A stretch of DNA of 64,000 bases from Carideicomes alvinocaridis (GTDB lineage: Bacteria > Pseudomonadota > Alphaproteobacteria > Rhodobacterales > Rhodobacteraceae), in contig SRJI02000020.1 in the NCBI GenBank assembly GCA_005473895.2, positions 1-64,000 on the forward strand, given 5' to 3'. A model generated the notes under the pieces. That model searched no databases. It worked only from the letters and a program-made list of their open reading frames with translations, and was not told the DNA's origin. The position numbers and the translations under genes were made by a program. Positions within the stretch are counted from its first letter, which is position 1. Each line of letters opens with the position of its first letter. Shown here piece after piece: positions 1 through 6,966 of this stretch.

Positions 1-712
1 GGCGTGCCATCCCGGCCGCATGCCGCGCCGCCAGCACCGCCGCCTCGATCCCCGCCGCCCCGTCGGGGCCGAGCGCGCCCCAGGCCTGGAACAGCCGCGC
101 CGCCGCCGTGACCGGGTGCAGAGCCTCTCCCGCCACCATGACCTCGGCCAGGTCGGCTATCGAATCCTCCACCGCCACCTCCGGCCCGGATGGCGCACGC
201 GGCCTGCGCTCCAGGAAGGCAGACAGACCCTGTTCCGGCCCGAAACCCTGTGTCAGCCGCCTGACGGCCCAGCCTGCGCGCGCCAGCGCCCGGGCATTGT
301 CGCGGGTCGAGCCGACCCGCAGCGCGATCCACAGCGCCAGCCGATCCGGGTCCACCCGGTCCCCCGTCCACCAGCCCAGATCCGACACCTCCCGCAACGC
401 CAGCCTCTGCCGCCAGCCGGGCGGTCCCATTAGCTGCCGCTGGTCCAGCGCTCCGAACAGCGCCGCCACCTCCGCCAGTTCCCTGGCATGCGCCGCCTCC
501 GCCTCGCGCCACGGCGCCGGATCGAAAAGCGTCGCCGTGGGGCCTTCGCGCGGCGCGGCCCCCGGCGGCAGGTCCTCCGCCTCGTCCGGCCCCGAAAGGA
601 ACCACAGATCCTCTTCTTCGTCAGTCTGATCGGCGGACAGATCGGGCCCAGGAACGGCGTGCCGGGTGCCTGATCGTGGTCTTGAGGAGGGTTTCGGGGG
701 TCTTGTCGCCAT
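1..712 (-). CDS. Partial plasmid-type protein of unknown function (3' end outside window)
   Basis: An open minus-strand frame starts at ATG 712 and runs without a stop to base 1, giving at least 237 residues; the C-terminus lies outside the window. The protein is acidic and Pro/Glu-rich over the first 70 residues, then helical and rich in Ala, Arg and Leu (PPGWRQRLALRE, then a region ending WAVRRLTQGFG). The spacing of LD, WR.RL and RA...VRRL elements weakly resembles the plasmid-borne RHE_PE00001/DUF1612 proteins of Rhizobiales and Rhodobacterales, but I cannot confirm that by eye. It lies downstream of parA-parB on the same strand, separated by the parS-like array, so a plasmid maintenance role is possible. 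That is inference only. Confidence 0.55.
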   Translation of the reverse strand, partial: MATRPPKPSSRPRSGTRHAVPGPDLSADQTDEEEDLWFLSGPDEAEDLPPGAAPREGPTATLFDPAPWREAEAAHARELAEVAALFGALDQRQLMGPPGWRQRLALREVSDLGWWTGDRVDPDRLALWIALRVGSTRDNARALARAGWAVRRLTQGFGPEQGLSAFLERRPRAPSGPEVAVEDSIADLAEVMVAGEALHPVTAAARLFQAWGALGPDGAAGIEAAVLAARHAAGMAR

Positions 713-740
713 GGCCACATACTGGCCCACTCACTGAGTA

Positions 741-768
741 ATGTGCAGAATAACCGTCTTTTGCACAT
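741..768. promoter_or_regulatory. Inverted repeat upstream of the partial gene
   Basis: ATGTGCA (741-747) and TGCACAT (762-768) form a perfect 7-bp inverted repeat with a 14-bp spacer, 29 bp ahead of the ATG at 712. It could be an operator for that gene. Nothing else supports the assignment. Confidence 0.35.
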
Positions 769-826
769 CACTTGGTCATCCGGCTGTGGCGCGTCGGTGA
801 CAGCGGGGAAACGGGCCAGAACCGAC

Positions 827-930
827 CTTCCCCGTGGGTAAGATTCCTTGGCGACCTTACCCACGGGGAAGATTTCCGAGGGTAGCGTCTTACCCGTGGA
901 GAAGGTTTTCAGCCCTTCCCCACGGGTAAG
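827..930. repeat. Array of four parS-like 16-bp palindromes
   Basis: Four copies of a near-palindrome lie just downstream of parB: 827-842 CTTCCCCGTGGGTAAG, 856-871 CTTACCCACGGGGAAG, 889-904 CTTACCCGTGGAGAAG and 915-930 CTTCCCCACGGGTAAG. Copies 1 and 2 are exact reverse complements of each other; copies 3 and 4 are reverse complements apart from one base. Start-to-start distances are 29, 33 and 26 bp. Their position beside parAB, and further copies in parB, in parA and upstream of parA, make them the likely centromere bound by ParB. The sequence differs from the chromosomal parS consensus TGTTTCACGTGAAACA. Confidence 0.75.
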
Positions 931-937
931 GTCCGGA

Positions 938-2056
938 TCACTCGCCGCGGTCCAGTTCGGCGAAGAAGGCCGCGACGGCGCGCTCCAGGTCCCGCCGGTC
1001 GATGGTGGAAAAGTCGCGGTCCTGCCGCAGCTCCAGCCGCCCCTGCGAGGCGTTGCATTTCGCCACCCCGCGCGCATGGGACAGCTGGAAGGTCGTCTTG
1101 GCCTGCCGCGGCTTGCCGCTCCCGCGCGAGGGCGTGGTCTTACCCGTGGGGAAGGTCGCGCCCTGCCCGTCCGCGAACCCGCGCAGGATCGCCACTTCGC
1201 GCGCGGCGTCCCGCTCCGGCTCCCGCTCGAAGGCCGCCTTGACCTGGCTCAGCAGCCCCGGCTCGTTGTCCAGCCGCCGCTTCAGGTCCAGCCCGACGTT
1301 GCGCGGAATCTCCTGCGGGAATTCCAGCAGCTTCTCCATCCGCGTCATCAGCGCGGCAAAACTCCGGATATAGCTGCGCTTGGTATAGCTCGCCGACTTG
1401 AACAGCACGGCGACCGCGTCATCCACCTCGGGGCATTCGTTCGCGGGATCCTCCGCGTAGCGCCGCGCGAGGTTGGCCATCTCGGCGAAGGAGATATCCT
1501 TGCGCACCAGGTTCTCGTCCACCATCCGTCGGTAGGTTTCCTGAAGCTTCGGATCGCTCGCCACGATGCCCGCCGGGATCGTCGCAAAGGCCTCGTCCCC
1601 GGTTTCTTCCAACAGCGCCTGGAAGGCCCGCAGCCGGCGCATCCCCTGGATCAGCTCGTATTTCCCGTCGCCCCGCGCCTCGACCCGGATCGGGTTCGAC
1701 AGGCCGATTTCGCGGATCGACAGTTTCAGCTCGTCCAGCTCCGCATCCGGGCCGTGCAGCTTGCGGTCGCGGATCAGCTTTTCCGTCACGACCGAGTCCA
1801 GCGGGATCCGGTCGACGATCAGCCCCTCGCGCTTGAGCCGCACGAACTCGGTCGCCAGCTTGTCGTTCTCGGCCCGGATATTCGCCTCGGCCTCGCGGCG
1901 TTCGCGCAGGGCCTCGGCGTTCTCGGAAATGGCCGAGGCCATTGGACCGCGCCGGGCGATGCCGCGCTCGGGTTTCGCGGGCGCCTCGGGTTCGGGCGCC
2001 GGGGCGTCCTCCTCGGGCGGGAGGTCGATGTCGAAAATTCTGCGCTTGCGGCTCAT
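938..2056 (-). CDS. parB: ParB-family partition protein
   Basis: A 372-residue centromere-binding protein expected to load on parS sites and be moved by the adjacent ParA for plasmid segregation. The N-terminal 60 residues are charged and Pro/Glu-rich. A ParB N-terminal domain follows at about 75-190, containing IREIGLSNPIRVEARGDG and the box GMRRLRAFQAL, then a helix-turn-helix region (KDISFAEMANLARRYAEDP to SYTKRSYIRSF) and a C-terminal helical dimerisation region. The ATG at 2056 overlaps the parA stop (ATGA), implying translational coupling. Residues 300-306 (ATFPTGK), in the linker before the C-terminal domain, are encoded by a parS-like copy at 1139-1154. The same heptapeptide occurs in ParA. 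Confidence 0.93.
   Translation of the reverse strand: MSRKRRIFDIDLPPEEDAPAPEPEAPAKPERGIARRGPMASAISENAEALRERREAEANIRAENDKLATEFVRLKREGLIVDRIPLDSVVTEKLIRDRKLHGPDAELDELKLSIREIGLSNPIRVEARGDGKYELIQGMRRLRAFQALLEETGDEAFATIPAGIVASDPKLQETYRRMVDENLVRKDISFAEMANLARRYAEDPANECPEVDDAVAVLFKSASYTKRSYIRSFAALMTRMEKLLEFPQEIPRNVGLDLKRRLDNEPGLLSQVKAAFEREPERDAAREVAILRGFADGQGATFPTGKTTPSRGSGKPRQAKTTFQLSHARGVAKCNASQGRLELRQDRDFSTIDRRDLERAVAAFFAELDRGE
1139..1154. repeat. parS-like site inside parB
   Basis: CTTACCCGTGGGGAAG, identical to the reverse complement of the fourth copy of the downstream array. On the coding strand it supplies most of the codons for ATFPTGK (ParB 300-306). The six bases GTCGCG that follow are shared with the copy in parA, so the two intragenic copies match over 22 bp. 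Confidence 0.7.
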
Positions 2057-3360
2057 TGCTCGGCCTCCATCTTGTCCCAGGTCTGGACGACCACGTCGCG
2101 GAATTCCTGGTAGGCGTTGTCGAAGGTGGAGCGCGCGCGGCGCCAGGTCTCGCGCGTCATCTCGCGGTAATCCATCTCGTAGACGGAATTCAGGAACCGT
2201 CCCGACTGCTCCACCGCGCGGGTCATCTCCACCGGGCTTTCGGTCACGTTCTCGCCGAACACCTTGCGGAAGGCATCGAACATGGCGCGGTGCAGGTCGT
2301 TGCCCGGCTCGAACCGGGTCAGCAGGAAGCGGACGTCGTAGAAGGCTTTCGGCAGCTTGATCTTACCCGTGGGGAAGGTCGCGTCGAAGCCGGCGGAGAG
2401 ATCCTCGAGCGCCTCGGAGAGCTGGCCGATGAAGCTGGTGGTGGAATCGTATTCCCAGTAGCCGGGGCCCGAGGGGATGTAGAGCACGTCGGCGGCGAAG
2501 ACCGCGTTCATGCTTTGATAACCGATCGCCGGGGGGCAGTCGAAGATGATCAGGTCGTAGCTGTCATCGGGGATCTGGTCGAGGTAGCGCGACACCGCGG
2601 CGAAGAAGGACCAGTCGGGATTGAGGTGCCGGTACTGGGCCGAAGCGAATTCGACGAAGGCCGCGTTGGCGCAGGAGGGGATCGCGTCGATGGTGGGCCA
2701 GGAGGTCGGCTTGATGAAATCTGTCACGCGCAGCTCGCCGAGGCCGAGCCCGGTGATGGAGGAGGGCAGGTGGCGGCGGGGCAGGGTGGAGCCCGTCTCG
2801 GCGCCGACCGGCCCGTCGTTCATGCGCTGCGTCTCGCGGATCAGGTCACGGGCCATGATGCCCCAGACGGTATGTTCCTCGGAGACGTCGGTGAGACCCA
2901 TGGAATGCGACAGCGTCGCCTGCGGATCGAAGTCGACCACCAGCACCCGGTAGCCGTCGAGCGCGGCGGCATGGGCGAAGTGAAGCGCCACCGTGGACTT
3001 GCCGGCGCCGCCCTTGAAATTGGCGACCGCGGCGCGGACCGCGCGCTTGCCGGCGGGACGGGCGGGCATCAGGGACTTGCGGTTGATCTTGAGCCGGCGG
3101 CGCAGCTCGTTGATCTCTTCCAGCGAGAACCAGCGCTGGCGGCCGTCGGGTTCGACCTCGCCCGCGGGCAGGGAGGGATCGGCGGCCAGCTTGCCGCGAA
3201 AGGTGGACTGGTTGACCTTGAAGATCAGCTCGGACACCTCCCAGGAGGAGAAGCGGCGCAGCGTCTTTTCCATCTCGGGGCTGAAGGTCTGTTGTCGGAT
3301 CCAGCCCTGGAGCTTGAGGGACTGGGTCTGGAATCTGCTCAGGTCGTCGTGGGTATACAT
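2053..3360 (-). CDS. parA: ParA-family partition ATPase
   Basis: A 435-residue ParA/RepA-type ATPase that would position plasmid copies with ParB. The N-terminal part (about 1-105) holds a winged-helix-like DNA-binding segment (SSWEVSELIFKVNQSTFRGK), typical of plasmid ParA proteins that repress their own promoter. The deviant Walker A motif KGGAGKST is at 116-123, followed by VLVVDFDPQATLS and a Walker B region (YDLIIFDCPP). Residues 327-333 read ATFPTGK and are encoded by a parS-like repeat at 2362-2377; this looks like an insertion in the C-terminal half. The start at 3360 has an AAGAGG ribosome-binding site. A short inverted repeat and another parS-like copy lie upstream, consistent with autoregulation. 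Confidence 0.95.
   Translation of the reverse strand: MYTHDDLSRFQTQSLKLQGWIRQQTFSPEMEKTLRRFSSWEVSELIFKVNQSTFRGKLAADPSLPAGEVEPDGRQRWFSLEEINELRRRLKINRKSLMPARPAGKRAVRAAVANFKGGAGKSTVALHFAHAAALDGYRVLVVDFDPQATLSHSMGLTDVSEEHTVWGIMARDLIRETQRMNDGPVGAETGSTLPRRHLPSSITGLGLGELRVTDFIKPTSWPTIDAIPSCANAAFVEFASAQYRHLNPDWSFFAAVSRYLDQIPDDSYDLIIFDCPPAIGYQSMNAVFAADVLYIPSGPGYWEYDSTTSFIGQLSEALEDLSAGFDATFPTGKIKLPKAFYDVRFLLTRFEPGNDLHRAMFDAFRKVFGENVTESPVEMTRAVEQSGRFLNSVYEMDYREMTRETWRRARSTFDNAYQEFRDVVVQTWDKMEAEQ
2362..2377. repeat. parS-like site inside parA
   Basis: CTTACCCGTGGGGAAG, identical to the copy in parB and in the same reading frame, so that both proteins carry ATFPTGK. The copy upstream of parA has the same 16-bp core, but the following bases differ. 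Confidence 0.7.
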
Positions 3361-3417
3361 GCCTCTTTCCGTTTATTGCCGGACGTTCATTCCGCGTTTT
3401 CTCCCATTTACGCCGGA

Positions 3418-3434
3418 TTTGCGTTTTTCGCAAA
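3418..3434. promoter_or_regulatory. Inverted repeat in the parAB promoter region
   Basis: TTTGCG and CGCAAA flank a TTTTT spacer, 58 bp upstream of the parA start in an AT-rich stretch. This is a plausible ParA autoregulatory operator; no promoter hexamers could be assigned with confidence. Confidence 0.35.
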
Positions 3435-3457
3435 ACAAATTATTCTCTCGAACAGAC

Positions 3458-3473
3458 CTTACCCGTGGGGAAG
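3458..3473. repeat. parS-like site upstream of parA
   Basis: CTTACCCGTGGGGAAG, the same 16-mer as the two intragenic sites, between parA and the replication origin. It is the seventh copy in the window and could allow ParB to act near the origin or on parAB transcription. Confidence 0.7.
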
Positions 3474-3548
3474 ATCTTCAAGCGGGGCAGGGGGCCCGGG
3501 GCCATCCGGGCGATTCGGACCGAGCCCGCGCCACCGGGACGCGAATCG

Positions 3549-3700
3549 GGTGGGAGCCCACCAGATATAGGGGGACACCTGGCGGCCCTATCCCACGAAT
3601 AGGGGGACATTCAGGCCAAATAGGGGGACGCCCAGGATGTCCCCCATCACCAGAGTCTCACCAATATTCATTCAAATTGATTTGGTTTAAGAGAATGGAA
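3549..3700. other. oriV: Replication origin region with iterons
   Basis: Three direct copies of an ATAGGGGGAC core lie at 3567-3577, 3599-3609 and 3620-3630, with a related inverted copy (ATGTCCCCCAT) at 3637-3647. They are followed by an AT-rich stretch at about 3659-3695 that could melt. GGTGGG-AG-CCCACC at 3549-3562 is a small palindrome just ahead. Direct iterons plus an AT-rich element immediately upstream of the initiator gene, in the gap between divergent parA and the initiator, fit an iteron-controlled plasmid origin. Assignment rests on position and repeat structure. Confidence 0.65.
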
Positions 3701-3846
3701 AGGCGGCGTCGGCACGCAACGGCTTGACAGAATCGCAGTCGTGGACGCTAATTGTCCTCAAGCTCGGAAAAGCGTTGAATTGCGGATCATAACCGGGCAT
3801 TCGAGGCGGGACTTCCCGCAGGACGACAAGCGAGCGGAGCCACCGG

Positions 3847-4611
3847 ATGCTGGCCAAGAAACCCGTCGGGCGCAATGCCCCGGCGATGAAGTACGATATT
3901 CTCTCGGCCCTCGGCGTGGCGGCGCTCCGGGCCGACAAGCATCGGCAGCGGCTGATGCTGCGAATGATGGTGCTGATCACCACCCGCTACAACTGGCAGA
4001 ACGGCGAGCTGTCCATCGGCCGGGCCGAGATGGCGCGGCTGTGGTCGGTGGACGAGCGCACGGTCAAGCGCGAGCTGGGCAAGCTGCGCGAGGCGGGATG
4101 GATGCGGGTCCGGCGGCCCGGAGCGCGGGGCCGGGTGACCGTCTACGAATTCGACCTGGTGCAGCTGCTGATCGACACCCGCGATATCTGGCCCGAGATC
4201 GGTCCCGACTTCGAGGCGCGGATGCAGGAGGCGCGCAGCGTCCCGCAGGCGCCGCAGGAGGGCGATGCCAAGGTCGTGCCACTGCGCCGGCCCGGACAGG
4301 CCGCAGAAGCGCCTGAGCGCGCGCTGGAGGCCCCGGGCGGGGTCGCGGCGGGCGACGGGGCAGGGGAGGGCGATCTGACGCTCTGGCCGCGCGTGCTGGA
4401 GGCGCTGGAGCGGCGCGATCCGGCGGCGGCCTCTGCCTGGTTCCGGCAGTTGCGCGAGGTCCGGCGTGACGGGGGGCGGGTGATCCTGGAGGCGCCGAGC
4501 GCCTTTGTCGCGACCTACGTGGCCACGCATCTCTCGGCGCTGCTGGTGGCCGCTTACGGGCGGTACGACGCGTCGGTGCGGGCGGTCACGGTCGAGGTGG
4601 CCGGGGCCTGA
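3847..4611 (+). CDS. DnaA-like plasmid replication initiator
   Basis: A 254-residue protein with two recognisable parts. Residues about 20-120 form a winged helix-turn-helix (ELSIGRAEMARLWSVDERTVKREL, then GWMRVRRPGARG). Residues about 177-250 resemble the N-terminal domain of DnaA (LWPRVLEALE.. W..QLREVRRDG..VILEAPSAFVATYVATH). The two are joined by a Pro/Ala/Glu-rich linker. No AAA+ ATPase domain is present. Rhodobacterales plasmids have a described replicase class called DnaA-like with this character, encoded next to parAB as here. It would bind the iterons just upstream and recruit the helicase. The start at 3847 has only a weak GGAG ribosome-binding site. Confidence 0.8.
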   Translation: MLAKKPVGRNAPAMKYDILSALGVAALRADKHRQRLMLRMMVLITTRYNWQNGELSIGRAEMARLWSVDERTVKRELGKLREAGWMRVRRPGARGRVTVYEFDLVQLLIDTRDIWPEIGPDFEARMQEARSVPQAPQEGDAKVVPLRRPGQAAEAPERALEAPGGVAAGDGAGEGDLTLWPRVLEALERRDPAAASAWFRQLREVRRDGGRVILEAPSAFVATYVATHLSALLVAAYGRYDASVRAVTVEVAGA

Positions 4612-4634
4612 TCGGGCGGCCCCGGCGGGATGCT

Positions 4635-5024
4635 TCAGGCGGCCTCTTTCTGGCGGGCCCAGATGTCGCGGATCTGATCGGCCAGGGTCATCGGGTCGAA
4701 GGGCTTGGTGATCACGGAGACGGCGCCCTGGTCCATCAGTTCCCGGGCAAAGCTGTCTTCGGCCTTGGCGGTGACGTAGACCGTGGTGACGTCGCCCATG
4801 TCATGGTCTTCCACGAGGGTGCGGCGCACATCCATGCCGGTCATGCCGGGCATCATCACGTCGAGCAACAGGAGCTGCGGGTCGAAGTCGGTGGCCGCCG
4901 CGATGGCGCTCGGCCCGTCGCCGTACTGACGCAGGTCGAAATTGCCGACCACCTCGAGCGCGAGCTGCACGATTGTCCGGATGTCGTCGTCATCGTCGAC
5001 GTGAAGAATGCGTTTCAGTTCCAT
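4635..5024 (-). CDS. Single-domain CheY-like response regulator
   Basis: A 129-residue stand-alone receiver domain with no output domain. The acidic pocket is D10-D14, the phospho-acceptor Asp is D55 (LLLLDVMMPG), and the conserved Thr85 and Lys107 (TKPFDP) are present, so it should be phosphorylated normally. It lies 51 bp downstream of a PAS histidine kinase on the same strand, its likely partner. Because a lone HPt is encoded in the same signalling cluster, it may also shuttle phosphoryl groups in a phosphorelay. Its stop lies 23 bp from the convergent stop of the replication initiator. Confidence 0.9.
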   Translation of the reverse strand: MELKRILHVDDDDDIRTIVQLALEVVGNFDLRQYGDGPSAIAAATDFDPQLLLLDVMMPGMTGMDVRRTLVEDHDMGDVTTVYVTAKAEDSFARELMDQGAVSVITKPFDPMTLADQIRDIWARQKEAA

Positions 5025-5075
5025 GACTGCCCTTCAACACTGGTTGCAATGTCCGGGCGTTGCCGCCCGGGGTGT

Positions 5076-6776
5076 TCAGCTGGCGGCGGCGATGACCGAG
5101 CCGCCAGTATCGCGGGTCTCGTCCGCCTGTCCGGCGGCCGGCACCTCGAAGTAGAAGTCCGAGCCTTCGCCGACGACGCTGTTGACGTCGAACCGGCCGT
5201 TGTGGCGCTTCACGATCGACTTGACGATGGTCAGGCCGAGGCCCGTGCCCACCCGCTTGCGGCCATCCACCGCCACGAGCTGGGCGAAGGGCTGGCCGAG
5301 ATACTTGCGCGAGCTCTCGGGGATGCCGGGGCCGTTATCGGCCACGGTGACCCGCCAGGCGCCGGCCGCCTTGGTCACGCGGATGGCGACGGCGTCTTCC
5401 TCGGGCGAGAACTTGATCGCGTTGGTCATCAGGTTGGTCATCACCTGCATCAGGCGGTCGGCATTGCCGCGCACCTTGAGGTCGACGCCCTTGGGCAGCT
5501 CCTGCCGGAGCAGGACGTTGTGTTCGTCGGCATAGCCCTTGTTCATCTCGATTGCGTCGTTGATCAGCACCCGCAGGTCGATGTCGGTCATGGCGAAATC
5601 CATCTTGCCCGACTGGATCTTGTCGAGGTCGAGGATGTCGTTCACGACCATCAGCAGCCGGTCGGAGTTGCGGCAGGCGATGTCCACCACCGCCGTCGCC
5701 TCCTGGGGCAGGGCGCCCATGACGCCGGATTGCAGCAGCCGCAGCGAGCCCTTGATCGAGGTGAGCGGCGCGCGCAGCTCGTGGCTGACCACGGAGACGG
5801 ATTGCATCCGCGCATTCTCCACCGCCTGGCGGTCGGAGATGTCGCGCACCACGGCGACGAAGAGCGGCCGGCCGTTGGCGCTTTCGAAGAGATAGGTGGT
5901 GATCTCGGTCGGTTTGCGGTCTTCCACGGTGATCGAGACCATGGTCTTGGTGCCGTCGATCAGCGGCTGGGTATGGCTGCGCATCGCCGCCTCGGAGAAG
6001 TTCGGATCGGTGTCGGTGATGCGGTGATCGCGGATCTCGTCAAGGGACCAGCCGCAGCGGTCGCGGGCGGCCCGGTTCATGTAGTGGATGTTGAGCGTCT
6101 GGGTGTCGAAGACGAAGACCTCGTCGCGCAGCTCTTCCAGCATGGCGTTGAGGAAATGGTCCGATTCGGCGTCGCGCAGGGCGGTGACGTCGGTCATCAT
6201 GGCGGTGCCGCCGGCGAAGCGGCCATGCTCGTCGGTTTCGGGGGCGGCGGTCATCTCCACGTAGACCGAATCGCCGGCGCGGTTGCGCATCCGCTGCTCG
6301 CCGCTCCAGACGCGGTTGGAGATCAGGGCGCGGGCGATCTCCACGTAGCCTGAATCGACGTGGCGGCGGTGGTAGATGGAGGCGACGGGCTGGCCGATGA
6401 TCTCGTCCGCGGGGTAGCCGAAGCAGCGTTCGAAATTCTCGTTCACCGAGGTGAAGCGGCCGTCCTGGTCCCAGGCGAAGGTCATGGTGTGGACGTCGAG
6501 GATCTGGTCCTGGAAGTCGAGGCGCCGGCGCTGGCGGCCGGTCAGGCGCTCCTGCGTGCGGGAGTTGTGGCGGAAGGCGAGGACGCTCAGGATCAGCGCG
6601 GCGATCAGCAGGGCCACGGTGGAGAACAGCACGAAGGACAGCTCCGCCCGGTCCGCGCCGAGCTGCGCGTCCGTGCCGGCGGAGACGCGCCAGGCCGCGA
6701 CGCTCAGCGTGCCCAGCCCCGCTAGGGCACAGACGGCGGAAATTGTTTTATAGACCCTGGCTACACTCGACATCAC
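5076..6776 (-). CDS. Membrane PAS-PAS sensor histidine kinase
   Basis: A 566-residue sensor kinase. Two hydrophobic segments at about 10-33 and 44-68 enclose a very short external loop, so sensing is probably intramembrane or cytoplasmic. Two PAS domains follow (about 95-205, NENFERCFGYPADEIIGQPV; about 210-310, MNRAARDRCGWSLDEI). The HisKA H-box SHELRAPLTSIKG carries H332. The HATPase domain ends the protein (N box NLMTNAIKFSPEED; G boxes DNGPGIP and GTGLGLTIVK). There is no fused receiver. The start is one of two adjacent Met codons. It precedes the CheY-like gene and lies 190 bp downstream of the CHASE kinase. Confidence 0.93.
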   Translation of the reverse strand: MMSSVARVYKTISAVCALAGLGTLSVAAWRVSAGTDAQLGADRAELSFVLFSTVALLIAALILSVLAFRHNSRTQERLTGRQRRRLDFQDQILDVHTMTFAWDQDGRFTSVNENFERCFGYPADEIIGQPVASIYHRRHVDSGYVEIARALISNRVWSGEQRMRNRAGDSVYVEMTAAPETDEHGRFAGGTAMMTDVTALRDAESDHFLNAMLEELRDEVFVFDTQTLNIHYMNRAARDRCGWSLDEIRDHRITDTDPNFSEAAMRSHTQPLIDGTKTMVSITVEDRKPTEITTYLFESANGRPLFVAVVRDISDRQAVENARMQSVSVVSHELRAPLTSIKGSLRLLQSGVMGALPQEATAVVDIACRNSDRLLMVVNDILDLDKIQSGKMDFAMTDIDLRVLINDAIEMNKGYADEHNVLLRQELPKGVDLKVRGNADRLMQVMTNLMTNAIKFSPEEDAVAIRVTKAAGAWRVTVADNGPGIPESSRKYLGQPFAQLVAVDGRKRVGTGLGLTIVKSIVKRHNGRFDVNSVVGEGSDFYFEVPAAGQADETRDTGGSVIAAAS

Positions 6777-6869
6777 ACAACCTTCACATTGCGGCGGACG
6801 AACCGACCGCGCGATACCAAATCGCTCCCGGATAGTTGGGCGCGCATTCTGTTTTCGTTAAGGCAAATT

Positions 6870-6906
6870 TGGGCAAAAATGGGGACGAGCCGCATGAAAG
6901 GCTCGC
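6870..6906 (-). terminator. Possible terminator after the CHASE kinase
   Basis: Read on the minus strand, CGAGCC and GGCTCG pair across an 8-nt loop and are followed within about six bases by a TTTTT run. The stem is short, so this may be a weak terminator or attenuator between the two kinase genes. Confidence 0.4.
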
Positions 6907-6966
6907 CGGACTTGCCCCGGCGGAAAGGAAATGGCCGGAGGGCGGAAGAGATGGACAGAATATGTC

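Noticed and set aside
827-930. Possible short CRISPR array
   Set aside because: Repeats are only 16 bp, alternate in orientation, have spacers of 10-17 bp and recur inside genes; they fit a centromere.
430-1077. A 215-residue minus-strand frame spanning the parS-like array
   Set aside because: It runs through parB and the array in the wrong frame and has antisense-like composition.
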